DNA from: Pseudohongiella sp.
Lineage (GTDB): Bacteria; Pseudomonadota; Gammaproteobacteria; Pseudomonadales; Pseudohongiellaceae
Assembly: GCA_030696315.1 (NCBI GenBank)
Contig: JAUYSM010000102.1
Span: 1-33,214 of the forward strand
Length of the DNA stretch: 33,214 bases
Reading direction: 5' to 3'
Each line of letters opens with the position of its first letter. Position 1 is the first letter of the stretch. The notes under the pieces were generated by a model that did no database searches, was not told where the DNA came from, and saw only the letters and a program-made list of their open reading frames with translations. The position numbers and the translations under genes were made by a program. Shown here piece by piece: positions 1 through 5,644 of this stretch.

Positions 1-130
1 TGGACCTGACAACTGAGCGACTGAAATTTCAGAACGCACGGGCGACAAATACTTTTCGGACTGAACTGGCACTTAGCCAACTACCACCGGTGAGCACCTG
101 CAGCGGGCACACCCTGAGTGTCATAACGCC
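1..130 (-). repeat. Partial second copy of a gene-less cassette start
   Basis: These 130 bases are identical to 2022-2151. In cassette orientation (- strand) they are the first ~126 bases of a cassette after its core site at 121-127. The rest of this copy lies beyond the left edge, so it cannot be said whether the whole 372-bp cassette is duplicated. No open reading frame of note is seen here. Confidence 0.9.
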
Positions 131-178
131 CGTATTCACGCGCCAGCGAAGCTGGTCGCGTGGAATTGATGGTTATGT
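121..178 (-). repeat. attC site of the toxin-antitoxin cassette
   Basis: The site is bounded by TCATAAC (121-127) and GTTATGT (172-178). The inner stem pairs TTCACGCGCCAGC with GCTGGTCGCGTGGAA around a GAA loop and leaves single unpaired T and G bases on one side, the extrahelical-base pattern of attC hairpins. The stop codon of the toxin gene (173-175) lies inside the site. Confidence 0.9.
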
Positions 179-469
179 GCGGCTATCCCACGAAGTAGGG
201 TCTTTGCGCACGTGAAAGACCGCTGCAACTATGATGTTTTGTCCGCTGACGAAATACATTACGCGGTATGGAAAACGGCGCACAGGTATTCGCCTCAATT
301 CTTTATGGAACCTACGGTAAATGAGAGGGTTTCTCAGCAGCTTATCTAAGGCCTCTTCTATGCATAAAAGAAAGTCGTGACCCAAACCAACACGTTTACT
401 TTCGTAGGCTAAATATTGATCATCAATATCAAGTTCAGCCTCTGGCCGGACTGTGAGAGTGAACGCCAT
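173..469 (-). CDS. ParE/RelE-type toxin of a type II toxin-antitoxin module
   Basis: This 98-residue protein has the ParE/RelE toxin layout. An N-terminal strand and helical hairpin (VRPEAELDIDDQYLAYES) is followed by the basic core RRIPVRRFPYRVMYFV and a final strand with HVRKDP. ParE relatives poison DNA gyrase and RelE relatives cut mRNA on the ribosome; the sequence alone does not decide which, though the RFPYRVMY stretch and the antitoxin type are usual for the ParE-like branch. The ATG directly follows the antitoxin stop codon (TAA-ATG), so the pair is translationally coupled. The stop codon falls inside attC, leaving no spare sequence in the cassette. Toxin-antitoxin cassettes are known to stabilise integron arrays by penalising cassette loss. 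The length is normal and there is no sign of damage. Confidence 0.88.
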   Translation of the reverse strand: MAFTLTVRPEAELDIDDQYLAYESKRVGLGHDFLLCIEEALDKLLRNPLIYRRFHKELRRIPVRRFPYRVMYFVSGQNIIVAAVFHVRKDPTSWDSRT

Positions 470-670
470 TTACTTGGACAGAATTCGAGCTTTGACAGAC
501 GCCCAGGGAGAACCGATATCCTGGTCTATCTCGAACGCTTCGAGCCGACGATTCAGTTCCTCACGCTGTGGTGCAGTTACGTCGATCTCGACGCCTTCAG
601 CGATTACACTGTCCCAAAGAGTTTCAGCGAGAATTATTCGCTCCGAAACTGTAAGTGATTGAATTTCCAT
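470..670 (-). CDS. Antitoxin of the addiction-module (unstable antitoxin) family
   Basis: This 66-residue protein matches the small 'addiction module component' antitoxin family. It has an N-terminal LTVSERIILAETLWDSV helix, a middle stretch where TAPQREELNRRLEAFE fits the family pattern, and a tail with SPWASVKARIL. It should bind and neutralise the toxin encoded immediately downstream and repress its own promoter. The chosen ATG (668-670) has AAAGG about nine bases upstream. The cassette leader between the core site (750) and this start is AT-rich (674-715) and could carry the module's own promoter, but no hexamer pair was convincing. A short + strand frame over the same DNA is a shadow. 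Confidence 0.87.
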   Translation of the reverse strand: MEIQSLTVSERIILAETLWDSVIAEGVEIDVTAPQREELNRRLEAFEIDQDIGSPWASVKARILSK

Positions 671-743
671 AGCATAAAACCTTTAAAAATATTGATGCTT
701 GATTCGATTCTAAGTCTAACACCAGAGCGGCTAGCGTACGAGC

Positions 744-803
744 ACATAACGCTTGCCTCAGGTGCGCGGCAGAGCCGCGTCACTCTGCAGGCACTGGTTA
801 TGC
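744..803 (-). repeat. attC site of the alpha/beta hydrolase cassette
   Basis: The site is bounded by ACATAAC (744-750) and GTTATGC (797-803). The arms TGCCTCAGGTGCGCGG and CCGCGTCACTCTGCAGGCA pair along their length with three single unpaired bases on one side, the hallmark of a folded attC. It is closely similar to the site at 3555-3614. Confidence 0.92.
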
Positions 804-810
804 GGCGCAC

Positions 811-1746
811 TCAATTTAGGTTCCTGCTTAAGAATTCAGTCATAAGGTCACGCACTTCTCTCTCGTGCGTGAGTGGCATAAGGTGGCTCGCGCCATCTAT
901 TACATGCAGCATGGCATGGGGAATATGCTCAGCTAATTGAATGCTATGTTCCACAGGTACAGTTGAATCTTCCGAACCGTGAATTATTAACGTTGGGGCC
1001 GTGATAATTGGCGGAGTCGAAAAAATGTTTACTTGGTGCAAGTCATTTACCCAGCCATTTTCTCTCAAGGAACCTGGCCAGACTGACCAAAGGAGCCGCT
1101 CAAATCTTTGGGATTTCAGGGGATTAGCAAGAACGTCCTCGCGCTGTTCCTGATTCGGGATTTGCATAGTTGCCATACCCTCGACTCCTTGCGTGCCCAA
1201 CAATATTTTGAACATCGACCAGTATAGATAGTCAGAGGTCATTAAACTCGACATGTCCCCATTGTTTGGAAATCTTTGGCTTATCGCTTCCATCATGATC
1301 AAGGCGTCGGTCCGTTCAGGGAAATTAGCCGCAAATTCCAGCGCAGACGGCCCACCTCCGGAAACACCGAGCACAATTACTTTCTCGATACCCAGTTCAT
1401 CCAACAGGGCAATATAAAGTTCGGCTTGTTGTGCGGGCGTCTCCCCCGGGACCAACGGAGTACGCAAATATCCCGGACGGGAAGGTGCAAGTAGTCTGTA
1501 CCCTGGCAAGTTATCTGGTGCTTGATCATAACCGCCGGGCATACCATGCAGGAACAGCACAATTGGCCCTTCAGTACCCTTCATAATATATTCGACAGGC
1601 CCGATCTCTGTTGAAGCGATCATGCTGCCAGATTCCAGAACTGACAAAGCTTCTTGATGATCCTGACTAAACCGAAAATAGCTGTAAGCGAACAAGCTTA
1701 TGCCACATAGCAATACTGCCAGCAGAATCCCTTTAAATATTTTCAT
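811..1746 (-). CDS. Membrane-anchored alpha/beta hydrolase (cassette gene)
   Basis: This 311-residue alpha/beta-hydrolase-fold enzyme has an N-terminal hydrophobic segment (about residues 4-24, an anchor or uncleaved signal). The oxyanion region is LFLHGMPGG (64-72), the nucleophile elbow GVSGG carries Ser129, Asp260 lies in HGSEDS and His288 in GASHL, so the catalytic triad is complete. The substrate is unknown; the family includes esterases, epoxide hydrolases and lipases. The start at 1746 is chosen because GGAG stands six bases before it; a longer frame from 1773 would begin inside attC. The gene is the only one in its cassette and its TGA (811-813) is a few bases from the next attC. It is far from attI, so it may depend on a nearer promoter; a candidate lies in the upstream gene-less cassette. 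Confidence 0.9.
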   Translation of the reverse strand: MKIFKGILLAVLLCGISLFAYSYFRFSQDHQEALSVLESGSMIASTEIGPVEYIMKGTEGPIVLFLHGMPGGYDQAPDNLPGYRLLAPSRPGYLRTPLVPGETPAQQAELYIALLDELGIEKVIVLGVSGGGPSALEFAANFPERTDALIMMEAISQRFPNNGDMSSLMTSDYLYWSMFKILLGTQGVEGMATMQIPNQEQREDVLANPLKSQRFERLLWSVWPGSLRENGWVNDLHQVNIFSTPPIITAPTLIIHGSEDSTVPVEHSIQLAEHIPHAMLHVIDGASHLMPLTHEREVRDLMTEFLSRNLN

Positions 1747-1769
1747 GGTTCTCCAGTTCAGCGAAAGCC

Positions 1770-1830
1770 GCATAACGCCATAGATTCAGCGGAACGGCGA
1801 AGCCGTTTCCGCTGGAATGTATTGTTATGA
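1770..1830 (-). repeat. attC site of the gene-less cassette
   Basis: The site is bounded by GCATAAC (1770-1776) and GTTATGA (1824-1830). The arms ATTCAGCGGAACGG and CCGTTTCCGCTGGAAT pair around a CGAAG loop region with unpaired T and G on one side. The loop resembles that of the site at 121-178. Confidence 0.9.
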
Positions 1831-2147
1831 CACGCTGAGCTACGGCCGAGAGAAACCTACGTTGCGAAGCACCAGCGGAGCAAGAAGCCCTAGATAACCA
1901 CGGGGTAATTAACTGCCACTGCTCAGTGATGCACTTTGTAGAATTCACTTCCCAACCGGCCGCGTTTTTTTGCAATTTATTCTCCGGCAACGCAATCACC
2001 CTTGATAGCGTTTTATAGCATTGGACCTGACAACTGAGCGACTGAAATTTCAGAACGCACGGGCGACAAATACTTTTCGGACTGAACTGGCACTTAGCCA
2101 ACTACCACCGGTGAGCACCTGCAGCGGGCACACCCTGAGTGTCATAA
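1776..2147 (-). other. 372-bp integron cassette without a convincing gene
   Basis: Between the attC at 1770-1830 and the core at 2142-2148 no frame with a good start, ribosome binding site and plausible protein was found on either strand. The longest - strand frame begins at a TTG (2101), runs straight through the attC into the hydrolase leader, and its translation is rich in Cys, Trp and Ser without domain-like pattern. The stretch holds a possible extended -10 promoter (2012-2020) facing the alpha/beta hydrolase cassette. It could be a promoter cassette, encode a small RNA, or be a decayed gene. Its first ~126 bases occur again at 1-130. Confidence 0.6.
2012..2041 (-). promoter_or_regulatory. 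Possible cassette-borne promoter with an extended -10
   Basis: On the - strand TGCTATAAA (2012-2020) matches an extended -10 element. A TTGTCA lies upstream but only ten bases away, too close for a normal -35, so the call rests on the extended -10 alone. It faces the alpha/beta hydrolase start about 265 bases downstream. This is inference. Confidence 0.3.
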
Positions 2148-2151
2148 CGCC
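2022..2151 (-). repeat. First copy of the repeated cassette start
   Basis: This stretch is identical over 130 bases to 1-130, offset 2021. Identity ends four bases past the core site, within the attC of the neighbouring cassette, as expected if the same cassette was inserted next to two different neighbours. Confidence 0.92.
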
Positions 2152-2224
2152 ATTTAATAACCGGTGCCCAGCGATGCTGGGCATCCGGCGACCGAAGGGA
2201 GCGAAGTTGATTTAATTGTTATGT
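2142..2224 (-). repeat. attC site of the HIT cassette
   Basis: The site is bounded by TCATAAC (2142-2148) and GTTATGT (2218-2224). An inner hairpin GTGCCCAGC/GCTGGGCAT is present; the longer outer part (CCGGCGACC...AGTTGATTTAATT) pairs less clearly than in the other sites. The stop codon of the HIT gene (2212-2214) lies inside it. Confidence 0.82.
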
Positions 2225-2601
2225 GTCTTCCCATAAATATTCCTTCCCCCCGGAAGCACTGGCCACGCATTAATGCCGTCATTGTGGCTTCTGGGCAGTA
2301 TGTGAACATGAAAATGCGGCACAGACTGCTGCGCCGCCGGCCCGCTAGCATTAAGGATATTAAACCCGCCGCACTGACCATCACGCTCTAACTCGGTGCA
2401 AATAACTTTAACGAATTCCATAAGACTGCTCAGAAGGTCGCTGGGGATATCTGCTATACCTATATAGTGCCGCTTCGTAAGGACAAGCAGGTGGCCGTCA
2501 ACCTCAATTTTTCGGGGGATGATAGCCATACAGTGCTCATCCTCTCTATAGACATGGGCTGGCGCACTACCATCTACGATGCCGCAGAATACACAGCTCA
2601 T
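2212..2601 (-). CDS. HIT family nucleotide-binding hydrolase (cassette gene)
   Basis: The protein is 129 residues from the chosen start, normal for HIT-family proteins, which hydrolyse or transfer nucleotidyl groups. It opens MSCVFCGIVDG with the usual CxxC (Cys3, Cys6) of the zinc-containing branch. The histidine triad HFHVHIL is at 96-102 with the nucleophile His98. PRKIEVDGHLLVLTKRHY (29-46) is the typical HIT strand-helix region. The frame continues 28 codons upstream, but that extension crosses the core site and the attC of the next cassette, so the ATG at 2601 is preferred; it lies only some 25 bases from the recombination point and the ribosome binding site is weak (GGGGG about 10 bases upstream). 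Natural substrate unknown. Confidence 0.92.
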   Translation of the reverse strand: MSCVFCGIVDGSAPAHVYREDEHCMAIIPRKIEVDGHLLVLTKRHYIGIADIPSDLLSSLMEFVKVICTELERDGQCGGFNILNASGPAAQQSVPHFHVHILPRSHNDGINAWPVLPGGRNIYGKTHNN

Positions 2602-2619
2602 CCAGACGAACCCCCAGAC

Positions 2620-2698
2620 ACATAACGTCTCTTCATACGAGGCGCGCACACAGTGTGCCTCCAGCACCGGAGGCGCGTATGGCATGCACTGGTTATGT
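2620..2698 (-). repeat. attC site of the cupin cassette
   Basis: The site is bounded by ACATAAC (2620-2626) and GTTATGT (2692-2698). It contains CATACG/CGTATG arms and two nested hairpins, GCACAC-A-GTGTGC and GCCTCC-AGCACC-GGAGGC, an unusually branched fold for an attC. Confidence 0.85.
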
Positions 2699-2722
2699 GT
2701 TGCCTAAATATGGTCACCACCT

Positions 2723-3022
2723 TCAATCTTTGCCTCCGACAACGATTAGCTCCGCTCGACCAGGAACTCGAGAACTATGAAGCACGCCGGCACGCACGGT
2801 GTATGACTCTCCTGGACCCAGCCTCACGGAGCTTGACTCCAGATCGAGATATACAACACCACTTAACACAATGAATGTCTCATCAGTAGATATATGCACA
2901 TGCTTTCGGCCTTCAAAGTTTTCCATAACTCTGGCAAATGCCGGAATTCCATTTGTCTGGCTCAACGGCACTGCTGTAAATGGTCCTTTTGCAGCCTCCA
3001 ACTGAGGAAAAATTGTGGTCAC
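2723..3022 (-). CDS. Small single-domain cupin (cassette gene)
   Basis: This 99-residue protein is a single cupin barrel. Motif 1 is represented by RKHVHISTDETFIVLSG (39-55), with two His and a Glu placed as metal ligands, and motif 2 by GPGESYTVRAGVLHSS (68-83) with a further His. A metal-binding barrel is therefore likely, but small cupins include dioxygenases, isomerases and sensors, and nothing points to one reaction. The ATG at 3020-3022 is preceded by GGAGAG about six bases upstream and follows the core site by some 25 bases. It is alone in its cassette. The protein is complete and of usual length for this class. Confidence 0.85.
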   Translation of the reverse strand: MTTIFPQLEAAKGPFTAVPLSQTNGIPAFARVMENFEGRKHVHISTDETFIVLSGVVYLDLESSSVRLGPGESYTVRAGVLHSSRVPGRAELIVVGGKD

Positions 3023-3046
3023 GGTTCTCTCCGATTACGTATAGAC

Positions 3047-3151
3047 ACATAACGTCGCTGTTCAGCGGCGAAATTGTTGTGGCGCAGCTTTTGCGCCTTT
3101 TGCAAAAGGTGTGACACGGCAATTGCGTCCCGCTGGAACGCCTTGTTAGCG
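3047..3151 (-). repeat. attC site of the GFA cassette, the longest of the array
   Basis: The site is bounded by ACATAAC (3047-3053) and GTTAGCG (3145-3151). Outer arms GTTCAGCGG...AAATTG and CAATTGCGTCCCGCTGGAAC pair with unpaired bases. The inner part carries its own hairpins (GGCGCAGCTTTTGCGCC and CCTTTTGCAAAAGG). At about 105 bp it is nearly twice the length of the shortest site here. Confidence 0.85.
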
Positions 3152-3170
3152 CTTTCCACGACCAGGCTAC

Positions 3171-3533
3171 TCATGCCATTCCGGCTCCAATCGTAGCCCT
3201 CACTGAGATCCCTTCTGGATCGAACCCTTCCAAGCAGAACACATTGATTCCGACGAAATCCGGTGTCACTCGCTTGCGATGAAACGGGTAGATTCCGCAG
3301 ACCTTACAGAAATAGTGCTTCGCCGTGTGTGTATGGAACTGGTAAAGCGTAAGCGACTCCTCTCCCTGGAGCAGTTTGAACTCATTCTCATGGACTTTGA
3401 CCATGAGTGCATTCTTGCGTCGACAGATAGAACAGTCGCACGTCGTGAGCTCCGGAAAATCTGTCGCAATGGTGAAGACCACCGCTCCGCAGTGGCAACT
3501 ACCGTTATATGTTGATAGTGGTCTATGACCCAT
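3171..3533 (-). CDS. GFA/CENP-V family zinc protein (cassette gene)
   Basis: This 120-residue protein belongs to the glutathione-dependent formaldehyde-activating enzyme (GFA) fold family. The expected zinc ligands are present: CHCG (13-16), CDCSIC (32-37) and CKVCG near residue 95, followed by HRKR. The family name comes from Paracoccus Gfa, which speeds S-hydroxymethylglutathione formation, but most family members have no proven activity, so formaldehyde detoxification is only a possibility. The ATG at 3533 has AAGGAA eight bases upstream, and the cassette core is about 27 bases before the start. It is alone in its cassette. A clear paralogue sits on the chromosome at 6454-6858; shared blocks include CDCSICRRK, LTLYQF and HYFC. 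Confidence 0.92.
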   Translation of the reverse strand: MGHRPLSTYNGSCHCGAVVFTIATDFPELTTCDCSICRRKNALMVKVHENEFKLLQGEESLTLYQFHTHTAKHYFCKVCGIYPFHRKRVTPDFVGINVFCLEGFDPEGISVRATIGAGMA

Positions 3534-3554
3534 CGCTGATGTTCCTTACTGGGG

Positions 3555-3614
3555 CGCTAACGCTCGCCTCAAGTGCGCGGCCCTGGCGCGTCACTTTGAA
3601 GGCGTTTGTTATGT
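3555..3614 (-). repeat. attC site of the first (HNH-like) cassette
   Basis: The site is bounded by CGCTAAC (3555-3561) and GTTATGT (3608-3614). The arms CGCCTCAAGTGCGCG and CGCGTCACTTTGAAGGCG pair exactly except for three single unpaired bases (T, T, A) on one side. This is a textbook attC pattern and closely resembles 744-803. Confidence 0.93.
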
Positions 3615-3619
3615 ATTAT

Positions 3620-4342
3620 TCAATGTGCATTTGCTGCCTTGAACATCGCTTTGAACTCTTTAGACTCGTCAAAATCTCTACTGACAATTATTAGATTTCT
3701 CTCACTTGAAACTTCAATTTTTGCAAGGAGTCTCTTGGATCTTCTTTGGTCAACCCTTATCCAGAAGACATACCCTCCCATATATAGCGAATAATAATTA
3801 ATTCCCTCATATCTGAACCTATGTGGGGTAAGCATGGTTTTTTCAGCGTCAACGGCATTACTTGAGCGAGTAAACTTAGCTACGACACATCCGAATGCAG
3901 GATTGTGATTTTCCTCGCTCCAGATGTGGTTCTGTAACTCAGTTTCATACGGACCTAAATTTACTCTCTGAAAAAAAGGGCGATTAGTTATAGATGCGCG
4001 CCACAAAACAGATAGGACAAATTTCTCTAGTTTGCTGGCGTTGAAATTACTAATTTCCCATCCTGCAACAACGCCGGCCTTGGAGATTTCCGTTCGTTCG
4101 TTCTTGCCATCCAAAAGAACAGATTTGCCATAGTCATCAAAAACCCCTAGGAATTGATCACACTCGTGGCACAGAATACTCTGATCATAGTCACCTATCC
4201 GAGAAATGGAGATCCTTTCAGTTGGATTGGCCGGAACAACGTTGAGATATTCATCGCTCGCGCGAAGGTCCATGTAAAATGATCTGGGAACTATATGTGC
4301 TTTAACTAATTTTCGCTCCTCGCCGCATCTCTTACATTTCAC
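3620..4342 (-). CDS. HNH-like zinc protein of unknown function, first cassette
   Basis: This 240-residue protein begins CKRCG (3-7), then AHIVPRSFY (16-24), and has CHECDQFLG near residues 58-66. That is the CxxC...H...CxxC arrangement of HNH/treble-clef nucleases of the type often annotated as HNH endonuclease. The remaining ~170 residues (helical, then a YEGINYYSLYMGGYVFWI strand block) are not recognised. The start is GTG at 4342 because the first zinc Cys is the third codon and no better start exists; it lies only about 22 bases from the attI junction. As the cassette next to the promoter it should be the best expressed. Its DNA is more AT-rich than the chromosomal genes, suggesting a foreign source. 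Nuclease or anti-phage function is possible but unproven; no conserved HNN/HNH second half could be confirmed. Confidence 0.75.
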   Translation of the reverse strand: MKCKRCGEERKLVKAHIVPRSFYMDLRASDEYLNVVPANPTERISISRIGDYDQSILCHECDQFLGVFDDYGKSVLLDGKNERTEISKAGVVAGWEISNFNASKLEKFVLSVLWRASITNRPFFQRVNLGPYETELQNHIWSEENHNPAFGCVVAKFTRSSNAVDAEKTMLTPHRFRYEGINYYSLYMGGYVFWIRVDQRRSKRLLAKIEVSSERNLIIVSRDFDESKEFKAMFKAANAH

Positions 4343-4358
4343 TGGATTTTGTCTCTAT

Positions 4359-4365
4359 ACATAAC
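4359..4365 (-). other. attI/first-cassette recombination junction
   Basis: ACATAAC on the + strand is GTTATGT on the - strand, the same core as in the attC sites, and marks the boundary between the attI region and cassette 1. The first cassette starts at 4364. Everything from 4366 to the integrase start should belong to attI and the integrase leader. Confidence 0.85.
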
Positions 4366-4371
4366 ATTTGT

Positions 4372-4387
4372 ATCCTGTGCATACACA
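4372..4387. promoter_or_regulatory. Short palindrome in attI, possible protein binding site
   Basis: CTGTG-CATA-CACAG is a perfect 5-bp inverted repeat with a 4-base spacer at the attI junction. It resembles a LexA box (CTG-N10-CAG) but the spacing is two bases short, so SOS control cannot be claimed. It lies at the expected transcription start area of the candidate Pc promoter. Confidence 0.3.
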
Positions 4388-4388
4388 G

Positions 4389-4417
4389 AAATTAGCCTTT
4401 TCTGCACGATATCTCAA
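4389..4417 (-). promoter_or_regulatory. Candidate cassette promoter Pc
   Basis: On the - strand TTGAGA (4412-4417) and TAATTT (4389-4394) are separated by exactly 17 bases. The -35 is five of six to consensus, the -10 is weak. It lies in the attI-intI leader and points into the first cassette about 45 bases ahead, which is where Pc promoters of integrons with divergent intI are found. Position and spacing support the call; strength is unknown. Confidence 0.5.
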
Positions 4418-4573
4418 TACAGCCTTACTTAACAAATTAAATGAAAGTTTTTGAGTTTCTTCCAAATTTTTACTTGCTGGAAATTCCTGCGCGTTATGTG
4501 TGCGCGCGCAAATCTGAACTTACGTGCTATAACACTTTTACAACGGTTGCTTAATATGAACAGGGAGGTTCAT

Positions 4574-5539
4574 ATGGTCAGTCCATTCTTGCAAGATATC
4601 AGTCGAGACATGCGCTTACGTGGTTATAGTCTGCAGACTGAAAAGACTTATCTTCACTGGATTTTGCGCTACATCTACTTTATCAACCGACGCCACCCGT
4701 CAGAAGCTGGCCCAATAGAAGTTCGTGAATTCCTGACTTGGCTAGCAGCAGACAGACATGTAGCCGTAAATACACAAAAAATTGCCTTGAATGCCTTGGT
4801 TTATCTCTACCAGAAGTTTTTGGGTGTTGAGCTTGGAGACCTTGGCTTTACGCTTGCAAACAAACAACGCCACCTTCCCACTGTATTATCAGTGGATGAA
4901 ATCCGCCGGATACTTGCGAATCTGAATGGACGTAATCGACTTATTATAAAAATTCTCTATGGCAGCGGACTTCGCATCAATGAGTGCCTCCGGCTGCGTG
5001 TCCAGGACATAGATTTTGCCTTGATGTCGATCACCGTTCATGACGGCAAGGGTCGCAAGGACCGGACAACCTTGCTCAGCGCCTCTGTTGTTGAGGATCT
5101 AAAGTCTCAAATTGAATCTGCAATTCATGTTCAGGCGTCAGATAACTTGAGAGGCGTTGGCGCCTCCATGTCCACTGCGCTTTCCAGAAAGTATCCTCAG
5201 GCGTACCGGATGGCCGCGTGGGCATATATTTTCCCGTCAAGCACTATTTCTGCCCATCCTGACGACGGCACACTCTGCCGCCACCATTTGCATGATTCGG
5301 TAGCCAGAAAGTTTTTGGCAATTGCTGTGCGTCAGGCAGGCTTGAATCGCAAAAAGATCAGCACTCACACTTTTCGCCACTCCTTTGCGACACATCTGCT
5401 TCAAAATGGCACTGATATCAGAACGGTACAGGAACTCCTGGGACATAATGACTTAAGCACAACGCAGATTTACACACATGTCCTGGGCAAGCATTTCGCC
5501 GGGACCGCCAGTCCTTTGGATCGCATGGGGCTGCCTTAA
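4574..5539 (+). CDS. intI: Integron integrase (tyrosine recombinase)
   Basis: This 321-residue tyrosine recombinase catalyses cassette insertion and excision between attI and attC. The SAM-like N-terminal domain (1-90) carries RLRGYSLQTEKTYLHWI; the catalytic domain has Arg134 (SGLRINE), His265 and Arg268 (HTFRHS), His291 (LLGHND) and the nucleophile Tyr300 (TTQIYTHV). The extra segment found only in IntI proteins is present: ALSRKYPQA (202-210), YIFPS (218-222) and HPDDGTLCRHH (228-238). The ATG at 4574 is chosen because GGGAGG stands five bases before it and the product then starts like other IntI proteins. The frame extends upstream to 4451 without a signal. The gene is intact with all catalytic residues, so the array is probably active. 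It is divergent from the cassettes, the standard layout. Confidence 0.96.
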   Translation: MVSPFLQDISRDMRLRGYSLQTEKTYLHWILRYIYFINRRHPSEAGPIEVREFLTWLAADRHVAVNTQKIALNALVYLYQKFLGVELGDLGFTLANKQRHLPTVLSVDEIRRILANLNGRNRLIIKILYGSGLRINECLRLRVQDIDFALMSITVHDGKGRKDRTTLLSASVVEDLKSQIESAIHVQASDNLRGVGASMSTALSRKYPQAYRMAAWAYIFPSSTISAHPDDGTLCRHHLHDSVARKFLAIAVRQAGLNRKKISTHTFRHSFATHLLQNGTDIRTVQELLGHNDLSTTQIYTHVLGKHFAGTASPLDRMGLP

Positions 5540-5644
5540 AGTACTCAGGATGAACTTCTGGGAACTAGCTCTTTAAACTCCCCGCAGTGCCGCCGGCTCC
5601 GTATGCAATGACCAGCGTGCGCAACAAATCAAACGGTAGGTTTG

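Larger units (their letters stand above)
1..5539. mobile_element. Integron: intI, attI and a cassette array of at least eight cassettes
   Basis: The integrase gene on the + strand is divergent from a run of short units whose genes all lie on the - strand, each separated by an imperfect palindrome bounded by ATAAC- and GTTAT-type core sites. Taking the cut between G and TT of each GTTRRRY-like core, the cassettes are 3561-4364 (HNH-like), 3053-3560 (GFA), 2626-3052 (cupin), 2148-2625 (HIT), 1776-2147 (no clear gene), 750-1775 (alpha/beta hydrolase), 127-749 (toxin-antitoxin) and 1-126 (partial copy of the gene-less cassette). The array continues past the left edge, so its size is unknown. The attC sites differ in length (58 to about 105 bp) and sequence, unlike the uniform sites of classic Vibrio chromosomal arrays. 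No transposon ends are visible, so a chromosomal integron is the simpler reading. Confidence 0.93.

Noticed and set aside
416-662. Two + strand frames over the toxin-antitoxin genes
   Set aside because: They have no ribosome binding site and lie opposite two well-supported small genes.
1733-2101. 122-codon - strand frame across the gene-less cassette
   Set aside because: It starts at TTG, runs through an attC and into the hydrolase leader, and shows no recognisable protein pattern.
4372-4387. LexA box for SOS control of intI
   Set aside because: The CTG and CAG ends are eight, not ten, bases apart, so it does not fit the LexA consensus; it was kept only as a palindrome of unknown use.
4451-4573. 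41-codon upstream extension of intI from a TTG
   Set aside because: It covers attI-type leader sequence, lacks a ribosome binding site and does not match IntI N-termini; the ATG at 4574 has GGGAGG before it.
5540-5644. Second attI or tRNA-type attachment site after intI
   Set aside because: No core site, tRNA-like sequence or direct repeat was found in this gap.
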